64,000 bases of DNA from Gp6-AA40 sp036742665 (GTDB taxonomy: Bacteria > Acidobacteriota > Vicinamibacteria > Vicinamibacterales > UBA2999), in assembly GCA_036742665.1 (NCBI GenBank), contig DAINQP010000004.1, positions 1 through 64,000 of the forward strand. The letters are read 5' to 3'. The translations under genes were made by a program, and so were the position numbers. Of this stretch, positions 61,580 to 64,000 are shown one piece after another. Numbering within the stretch: the stretch's first letter is position 1; each line of letters starts with the position of its first letter. The notes under the pieces are model-generated. The model did not search any database and had not been told where the DNA came from. It saw nothing but the letters and a program-made list of their open reading frames with translations.

Positions 61580-62464
61580 ATGAACGAACGACTCACGACG
61601 CGCAGCGACTATGCGATGCGGCTGGAGCGGGTCTTCCGCTGGCTGGCCGATCATCTCGACGAGACGCTCGACCTGGCCAGGCTGGCCGAGGTGGCCGCCA
61701 TGTCGCCATATCACTTTCATCGCACCTATCACGCGATGCAGGGTGAAACGGCGGCCGAGACGGTGCGCCGGCTGCGACTGCATCGCGCGGCCGTGGAACT
61801 CATCACCGGCGAACTGCCGGTGCCGCGTGTGGCTCGGCGGGCAGGGTACGGCAGTCAGGAAGCGTTTACGCGAGCCTTCAAGGCGGCGTATGGCGTACCG
61901 CCGGCTCGCTATCGTGCGTCGTTCGTTCCAGACCTGACACTCACAGGCCGGTCCAAAACGATCGGCCCAACACAAGCGGAGGACGCGATGGACACGACGA
62001 CCTATCACGCAACCATTCGAGAGGCGCCAGCACTGACAGTGGCAGGACTGGCACATAGCGGCGACTACATCAACATCGGCAGCACGTTCGAGCGCCTGAT
62101 GGCGATGGCTGGCGGCCAGGGGCTTCTCGGACCATGGACGCGATCGTTCGGCATCTACTATGACGATCCCGCGTCCACGCCGCGCGAGGCGCTGCGCGCC
62201 GACGCCTGTGTCACGTTGCCCGATGACAAAATGCCCGGCGGCGATCTGCAGTTGCGAGAGATTCGCGGCGGCCGTTATGCGGTCACGTTGCACGTTGGGC
62301 CGTACGCCGAGCTCCACTTCCCATATACGTGGTTGTACGGCACGTGGCTGCCGAAGAGTGGTGAAGAGGCGGCACATGCACCGAGCATCGAGGAGTACCT
62401 GAACGACGCGCGCGTTGTACCACCGTCGGAGCTGCGCACGGAGATCTGGTTACCGCTGCGATGA
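61580..62464 (+). CDS. AraC-family regulator with GyrI-like ligand domain
   Basis: A 294-aa regulator with an N-terminal two-helix-turn-helix AraC domain (LDLARLAEVAAMSPYHFHRTYHAMQGE, VARRAGYGSQEAFTRAFKAAYGV) and a C-terminal GyrI/SbmC-like effector-binding domain (about 140-294; DTTTYHATIREAPALTVAGLAHSG). This is the SoxS/Rob-like architecture linked to antimicrobial response. ATG 61580 gives a complete HTH without extra N-terminal residues. The ligand is unknown. Confidence 0.92.
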   Translation: MNERLTTRSDYAMRLERVFRWLADHLDETLDLARLAEVAAMSPYHFHRTYHAMQGETAAETVRRLRLHRAAVELITGELPVPRVARRAGYGSQEAFTRAFKAAYGVPPARYRASFVPDLTLTGRSKTIGPTQAEDAMDTTTYHATIREAPALTVAGLAHSGDYINIGSTFERLMAMAGGQGLLGPWTRSFGIYYDDPASTPREALRADACVTLPDDKMPGGDLQLREIRGGRYAVTLHVGPYAELHFPYTWLYGTWLPKSGEEAAHAPSIEEYLNDARVVPPSELRTEIWLPLR

Positions 62465-62506
62465 GGTCCAGCTGCCGCGTTCGCGCTCACGCGCTACGGC
62501 GCCCGA

Positions 62507-62520
62507 GAAAGCCGGACACT
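62507..62520. repeat. Degenerate family C repeat fragment
   Basis: GAAAGCCGGACACT, similar to one arm of the family C element at 42940. It lies in the gap between the AraC-type and SLOG-like genes. Confidence 0.35.
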
Positions 62521-62545
62521 CCGTTCAGAAGTATCATTGGCTCCG

Positions 62546-63103
62546 ATGAAACCGAGCGACTGCATTCTGTTCAGCGGAGGCGCACCAGGCGCCGAGGCGT
62601 ACTTCGGCGCCTGCGCCGAGCGTCACGGCGTCGAGGAAGTGAACTTCACCTTCGACGGCCACAAGATCGATCGGCACCGCGGCGTACGTGTGCTCAATCA
62701 CGAGGAGCTGCTGGCTGGCGACGTGAGTCTGCAGTACGTGTCGCGGTTGATGCATCGCCGTTACACCGAAGGTCCGACGCTGCGGAAGGTGCTGCAGACG
62801 CTCTGGTATCAGGTCAACAGCGGCCAGGAGATCTACGTCATCGGGTCGATTCTCGACGACGGGACGGTGCGCGGCGGCACCGGGTGGGGCGCCGAGTTCG
62901 CGAAGCTGTGCAACAAGCCGGTCTATGTGTTCGATCAGGATCGCGACCACTGGTCGCGATGGACGGGTGACGAGTGGGAGGCGCTCTCCGTGCAGACCGA
63001 GCCGGTGATCACGCATCCGCATTTCACCGGCACCGGCACACGAACGCTACGCGACAACAGCGCAAAGGCCATCGAGGCATTGTTCACGCGTTCGTTTTCG
63101 TAG
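62546..63103 (+). CDS. SLOG-like (DprA/LOG-superfamily) protein
   Basis: A 185-aa protein with a Rossmann-like N-terminal glycine-rich segment (LFSGGAPGAEAYFGACAERHGV), consistent with a SLOG-type nucleotide-ligand fold. A second strand and ligand stretch follow (IYVIGSILDDGTVRGGTGWGAEFAKLCNKPVYVFDQ). No phosphoribohydrolase (PGGxGTxxE) motif is present, so it is not a LOG enzyme. ATG 62546 is preferred to an upstream TTG. The role is unknown; SLOG proteins can sense nucleotides. Confidence 0.6.
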   Translation: MKPSDCILFSGGAPGAEAYFGACAERHGVEEVNFTFDGHKIDRHRGVRVLNHEELLAGDVSLQYVSRLMHRRYTEGPTLRKVLQTLWYQVNSGQEIYVIGSILDDGTVRGGTGWGAEFAKLCNKPVYVFDQDRDHWSRWTGDEWEALSVQTEPVITHPHFTGTGTRTLRDNSAKAIEALFTRSFS

Positions 63104-63168
63104 ATGTAGTGTCCGGCTTCGGCCTTCGTTGAAACTACGGCGGACCACCGTAGCCTTGGCCAAGATGG
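63104..63168. repeat. Intergenic palindromic repeat cluster
   Basis: It starts with ATGTAGTGTCCGGCTTCGGCC, the reverse-oriented family C word, immediately after the SLOG-like stop codon. Another hairpin, CTACGGCGGACCACCGTAG, follows at about 63137-63155. No gene. Confidence 0.6.
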
Positions 63169-63999
63169 TTAGGCGGACAGACGATCGGCAATGAGCCGGT
63201 AATAGATATTCAGCAGCCCCATCGCGAAGAGTCCCATGATGAGCGCGGTGCGCGACCAGAGAATCGTCCGCTCCACGATCGTGCGCGCGCGCAGTCGATA
63301 CGACACGACATCATCCGGGCTCACGCCGAGCGAAACGGGGAGCACACACAGGCGATCCTGAAACTCCGGATATTTCTCGAGCGCCACGCGCTCCAGCTTG
63401 TCGTCGGGCCAGCTCTCGTAGAAGCCAGGAAACTGATAGCGGATCTGCCTCGCCAGACTGGCCGAACAAAAGCCCGTTTCGAGATCCGCGCCGCTCAGCG
63501 GCTTCAACAGATCCGTCGCGGTCATCGTCGGCTCGAGCACGGCGACAGTGCCGGGCAGCGTCAGGAAGCTGGTGATCGCGTTGCCGGCGTTGCCGGCAGC
63601 TTTCGTGTGACCGTCGAGCGTCGCGACGATCTCCACGTTCGCTCGCGTTGGTGCCAGCGGCTGATGCGTGTACGTGACCAGTCCGTAACCCACACCGCCG
63701 ACAAGGATCAACAACAGCAGTGTGAAGACGATGCGCCAGGCGCGCGAGACGTGCGTGTCGCGGTAGCCGACGAGCAGGCCGGCGAGGCCGGATGCGGAAT
63801 CAGTCGTCGCGCGCGAGGTTGCGGATACCGAGACCGTCGCCATGGGCGAGAGATCGAAGTTATATCCGAGCGCTTCGAGGCGGCGTCGCTCGACGCCGCA
63901 GCGGCACACCTCGATGGATCGCGGTACTAGACGGCCGCATTCCGGGCACTTCCACCCGCCTGCCCTGAGCGAGCCAGGCGAGTCGAACGGGCGCGTCGA
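63169..63999 (-). CDS. Membrane protein with zinc ribbon, truncated by the window edge
   Basis: The frame is open to the right edge, so the start is beyond 64000. The visible 276 residues begin in a repeat-derived stretch (RPFDSPGSLRAGG), then a zinc ribbon (CPEC, then CRCG 16 residues after it), one TM segment (IVFTLLLLILVGGVGYGLV), a periplasmic-like domain and a final TM (ALIMGLFAMGLLNIYY). I do not recognise the family. The read-through of a CCCTGAG-type repeat at 63959 contributes the first visible residues. Confidence 0.65.
   Translation of the reverse strand, partial: STRPFDSPGSLRAGGWKCPECGRLVPRSIEVCRCGVERRRLEALGYNFDLSPMATVSVSATSRATTDSASGLAGLLVGYRDTHVSRAWRIVFTLLLLILVGGVGYGLVTYTHQPLAPTRANVEIVATLDGHTKAAGNAGNAITSFLTLPGTVAVLEPTMTATDLLKPLSGADLETGFCSASLARQIRYQFPGFYESWPDDKLERVALEKYPEFQDRLCVLPVSLGVSPDDVVSYRLRARTIVERTILWSRTALIMGLFAMGLLNIYYRLIADRLSA
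63959..63991. repeat. CCCTGAG-type repeat, edge copy, in frame in a CDS
   Basis: CCTGCCCTGAGCGAG...CGAGTCGAACGGG, a dispersed repeat type also seen, in another form, at 57225. On the minus strand it reads RPFDSPGSLRAG within the truncated membrane protein. Confidence 0.6.
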
Positions 64000-64000
64000 T

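Noticed and set aside
62546..63103. Naming the SLOG-like protein as a cytokinin-activating LOG enzyme
   Set aside because: The PGGxGTxxE motif of LOG enzymes is absent.
1..64000. tRNA, rRNA, riboswitches or phage and IS genes
   Set aside because: None could be recognised by eye in the intergenic regions; a covariance-model scan could still reveal a small RNA.

Overview
The window looks like a chromosomal segment of a GC-rich member of the Acidobacteriota, most likely a Vicinamibacteria-like (subgroup 6) soil lineage. The grounds are the PadR regulator plus 'acidobacterial duplicated orphan permease' (ADOP) pair, the very large Oar-like receptor with an N-terminal carboxypeptidase-regulatory domain, the DUF6152 protein, and several families of short palindromic repeats. 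This placement is inference; no rRNA or universal marker lies in the window. I found no tRNA, rRNA, transposase, integrase, phage gene or CRISPR array.

Layout. 1-4.3 kb: polyphosphate and phospho-histidine genes (ppx, CHAD, sixA-like, lipid kinase). 4.3-12 kb: an orphan PhoB-like regulator, an MFS/spermidine-synthase fusion, and a PadR-ADOP-PD40 operon. 12-17.6 kb: glgC and ppa flanking a heavily decayed stretch (remnants of a GT2 glycosyltransferase and a PHP phosphoesterase), a large membrane protein and a secreted putative metalloprotease. 17.8-23.6 kb: an Oar-like receptor, then an arsenic cassette (arsM divergent from arsR-aqpS-arsC) with two near-identical operators. 23.6-28.2 kb: phosphate module (phoR, phoB, pit, DUF47) with a Pho-box-like site. 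28.3-37.3 kb: a compact six-gene minus-strand operon with two ATP/ADP-translocase-like transporters, a membrane Ser/Thr kinase, an Omp85-like barrel, a secreted protein carrying kinase-fold hallmarks, and a PAP2 phosphatase. 37.6-46 kb: HtrA-like protease, small exported proteins, a lactamase-fold hydrolase, a PH-domain pair, a PQQ-type propeller, a dual-specificity phosphatase and a second PAP2 enzyme. 46-53.7 kb: a two-component system convergent with a tripartite RND efflux operon. 53.7-64 kb: secreted proteins, a GH63-like glucosidase, 6-phosphogluconolactonase, a histidine phosphatase, YCII, metallophosphoesterase, AraC-GyrI, a SLOG-like protein and a truncated membrane protein.

Theme. 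Phosphate handling recurs throughout: polyphosphate turnover, Pi uptake, pyrophosphatase, two PAP2 enzymes, two histidine phosphatases and two PhoB-like regulators. Several loci carry 11-bp-spaced GTTAM/GTAAC repeats resembling Pho boxes. The most interesting candidate system is the 28.3-37.3 kb operon, which combines nucleotide-translocase-like carriers with an apparently exported kinase-like protein; I suggest, as a hypothesis only, extracytoplasmic phosphorylation. A second striking pattern is that two unrelated palindromic repeat families sit exactly on gene 3' ends and supply the stop codons of six genes.
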